From contig RQOL01000660.1 of assembly GCA_013076295.1 (NCBI GenBank), positions 3,534,001-3,598,000 of the forward strand: a stretch of 64,000 nt of DNA, in the 5' to 3' direction. Below are positions 62,801 through 64,000 of the stretch, piece by piece (positions within the stretch are counted from its first letter, which is position 1; each line of letters opens with the position of its first letter). The notes below the pieces were generated by a model. The model saw only the letters and a list, made by a program, of their open reading frames with translations, searched no databases and was not told the DNA's origin. Made by a program: the position numbers and the translations under genes. The DNA comes from Sanderia malayensis (lineage: Eukaryota; Cnidaria; Scyphozoa; Semaeostomeae; Pelagiidae).

Positions 62801-63846
62801 TCGTTTATCTTGTAGCACTTTCAATTGGAGCGTGCCCTTTCTGTCATACTTGCTAATGGCAATTCTACTGATAGGCACTATTCTTCTCTACTTGATACCG
62901 TTGCGATACATATTACTAGCTTGGGGTAAGTCTTCAATACTGGCTGGCCTAAAATATACATCCCAACTGAATTTTGATATGAGGATACAATGTTTCTTGC
63001 ATTCCTCCATATTTCAAACATCTCCCCAACTGATTTTGACTTTCGTGTATATACTTTATAATAGAACAATTCTTCCAATATCTCGAATGCTTCTCAACTT
63101 AATTACCTGACATTTAATTTTAATTCTATCGTATTTTATGGTTACATCACATGCATGACGCTGGAAGAATTTCTTATTTGTATCGTTGATATCCTCTTTT
63201 AGGTGTTAATAAGTTTACCAAAAAACTGAGAAAGCCAAATGCAATTGGTAACAATGAATTTTTAGACTTCTTGTCAAGAATTCCATCTGATCCCGAATTG
63301 GTAAGCCTGCTGCATGTTCTTTTTTATCAGCGGGGAGGGGGGCTCTTCTTGTCCGAAATAGGAATGTTCGTGAAATTAAACAAAGAAAAGATTTTCGATA
63401 TAGCTAACAAACCGTGAATGGAATCAATTCATATTTTTTGTTTTATCAGTGATTTCGTTTAATCTTAACTATATCCCAGGAGTATTTATATGATGCTTAG
63501 TTCATATGATAGAGGCAGGAATTTCTACTGCATCTGTATAGATGTGCCCATTCTGAGACTGTTTGAGGTTTATCCACCCACTCGTGTACTTTCAAGTTCA
63601 TCAGCAAATATTTTTCATAACTATTTTGGTTATGTAACTGTGATTATGTAAATGACAGTGCAAATGCAAGCGAAAAATGCTCTGTCACTGTCACTCTTTC
63701 CTCCAATTTGTCGTTATTTGTCCCTGTCCATGAATAGCTACTTCATTAATTTTTCAAGGCTTCCTCTATGCCCTTGCTAATTTTGTGCACATTTTCTCGT
63801 TTAGAAACAGCGAAGAAAGTTAAAGACGGATGCTGTTGTACGATAA
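50813..63846 (+). CDS. MCTP: Multiple C2 and transmembrane domain protein (MCTP)
   Basis: MCTPs are ER-associated Ca2+/lipid-binding proteins; the Drosophila member acts in presynaptic homeostasis. Exons: 50813-51253, 53161-53254, 54150-54372, 54779-54890, 57019-57139, 57554-57609, 57744-57871, 58085-58317, 58745-58892, 59189-59289, 59794-59970, 60451-60570, 61129-61251, 61583-61645, 62474-62580, 62816-62925, 63203-63300, 63805-63846. An acidic disordered N-terminus precedes three C2 domains: loop 1 motifs RDRSGTSDPYV, SFDDNGFSDPYC and [11 protein letters not shown], and loop 3 motifs [19 protein letters not shown] and [10 protein letters not shown]. Two membrane segments follow ([28 protein letters not shown]), separated by an acidic DDDEDDDE loop. 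The end is [19 protein letters not shown]. Two one-base disruptions occur: an extra T in the run 58169-58173, and a missing base at the 58892/59189 junction. Otherwise it is collinear with vertebrate MCTP1/2. Confidence 0.92.
53268..53612. repeat. 18-bp minisatellite in an MCTP intron
   Basis: About 18 copies of a degenerate 18-bp unit, CAGTCTTCCTTCTTCCAT, a pure polypyrimidine/polypurine strand asymmetry. It begins 14 bp after an MCTP donor site (53254/53255). Because the unit is a multiple of three, all frames stay open on both strands; the long ORFs over it (for example EEGRLM repeats on the minus strand) are not genes. Confidence 0.9.
54891..57018 (+). other. MCTP intron with internal promoter region
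   Basis: A 2.1-kb intron between MCTP exons ending 54890 and starting 57019. Apart from the alternative first exon at 56525-56722 and the CpG-richer 200 bp before it, nothing is recognisable. Confidence 0.5.
56525..56722 (+). CDS. MCTP: Probable alternative first exon of MCTP
   Basis: ATG at 56525 opens a 66-codon exon ending AAT|GTAAGA in phase 0. That is exactly the phase needed to join the MCTP exon at 57019, which starts the linker before the second C2 domain. The encoded sequence ([20 protein letters not shown], later [20 protein letters not shown]) is unrelated to the other N-terminus and includes a short coiled-coil-like helix. The local DNA is CpG-rich compared with its surroundings, as at a promoter. 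A transcript from here would lack the first C2 domain. Inferred from phase and composition only. Confidence 0.6.
61676..62310. repeat. 33-bp minisatellite, about 19 copies, in an MCTP intron
   Basis: The unit AAGTGTGTCTACTTCCTTGC followed by ATGATCTTCTTTC (33 bp) repeats head to tail. Variants alternate GATCTTC, GATGTTC and GTTCTTC, and later copies are more alike than the first four. Eleven codons per unit keep all frames open; both strands show long ORFs ([11 protein letters not shown] or [11 protein letters not shown] units) that lack start context, splice sites and homology. It lies in the intron between exons ending 61645 and starting 62474. Confidence 0.9.
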
Positions 63847-64000
63847 TGAGTGCATTTCGGGTGAGTCTTATCTATTTAACTATTCATCTTGGCAAAGAGC
63901 AATGCTTTCCATCAATCCCTACTGTGCAAGTTACACATGTAATGAAGAGACTATTCCTGTCTCTGCAGACAAGCTTGCCCCTGCTACCAGGTCATCTTCA
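63847..64000. other. MCTP 3' UTR / window end
   Basis: Sequence after the MCTP stop codon. No further gene is visible before the window ends; CTCTGCAG at 63961-63968 resembles a splice acceptor, so an alternative last exon or a downstream gene cannot be excluded. Confidence 0.4.

Overview
This is a stretch of animal nuclear DNA: AT-rich, with intron-split genes, GT-AG junctions, several small non-autonomous DNA transposons and simple repeats. Introns of a few hundred bases, gene content and a Hydra-arminin-like peptide architecture suggest a marine invertebrate, most likely a cnidarian. That assignment is an inference; the sequence contains no decisive taxonomic marker.

Layout. 1-785: unplaced small ORF and spacer. 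786-3960 (+): DCP2, the mRNA-decapping Nudix hydrolase, 9 exons. 4755-5233 (+): CKS1/2 cyclin-dependent kinase subunit, 3 exons, behind a CCAAT/CCAAT/CHR promoter. 7033-6130 (-): a short Pygopus-type PHD-finger protein, sharing a 226-bp divergent promoter region with FOCAD. 7260-44755 (+): focadhesin (FOCAD), 45 exons reconstructed here, about 1797 codons, close to the human 1801. 45395-46276 (+): small secreted peptide precursor. 46811-48032 (+): CCDC124. 50813-63846 (+): an MCTP protein with three C2 domains, two membrane segments and a probable alternative first exon.

The most interesting region is the 17.9-kb FOCAD intron at 19608-37486. On the opposite strand it holds a tandem array of four three-exon genes (A-D, 20722-30127). 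All four encode short secreted precursors built the same way: a near-identical signal peptide exon, a strongly acidic middle exon, and a last exon encoding an Arg/Trp-rich basic tail that ends in RRRWSWG, RRRWAW, RRRWNW or RKWWRK. Both introns are phase 1 in every copy. This is the layout of a host-defence peptide family: conserved leader, charge-neutralising propiece, diversified cationic mature peptide. Long ORFs in the last exons read the wrong (acidic) frame and hide this product. The same intron also holds an intronless type II membrane glycosyltransferase-like gene with partial duplicates, and a broken transposon-type cysteine protease.

Mobile DNA is abundant in introns and spacers: three hAT-like elements with clean 8-bp target duplications, a Harbinger-like element containing a 64-bp palindrome, a TA-flanked inverted-repeat element, a tRNA-derived SINE-like sequence, and several minisatellites. 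Three coding junctions or exons (one in CCDC124, two in MCTP) do not keep frame by one base, which points to residual indels in the assembly or to real variants.
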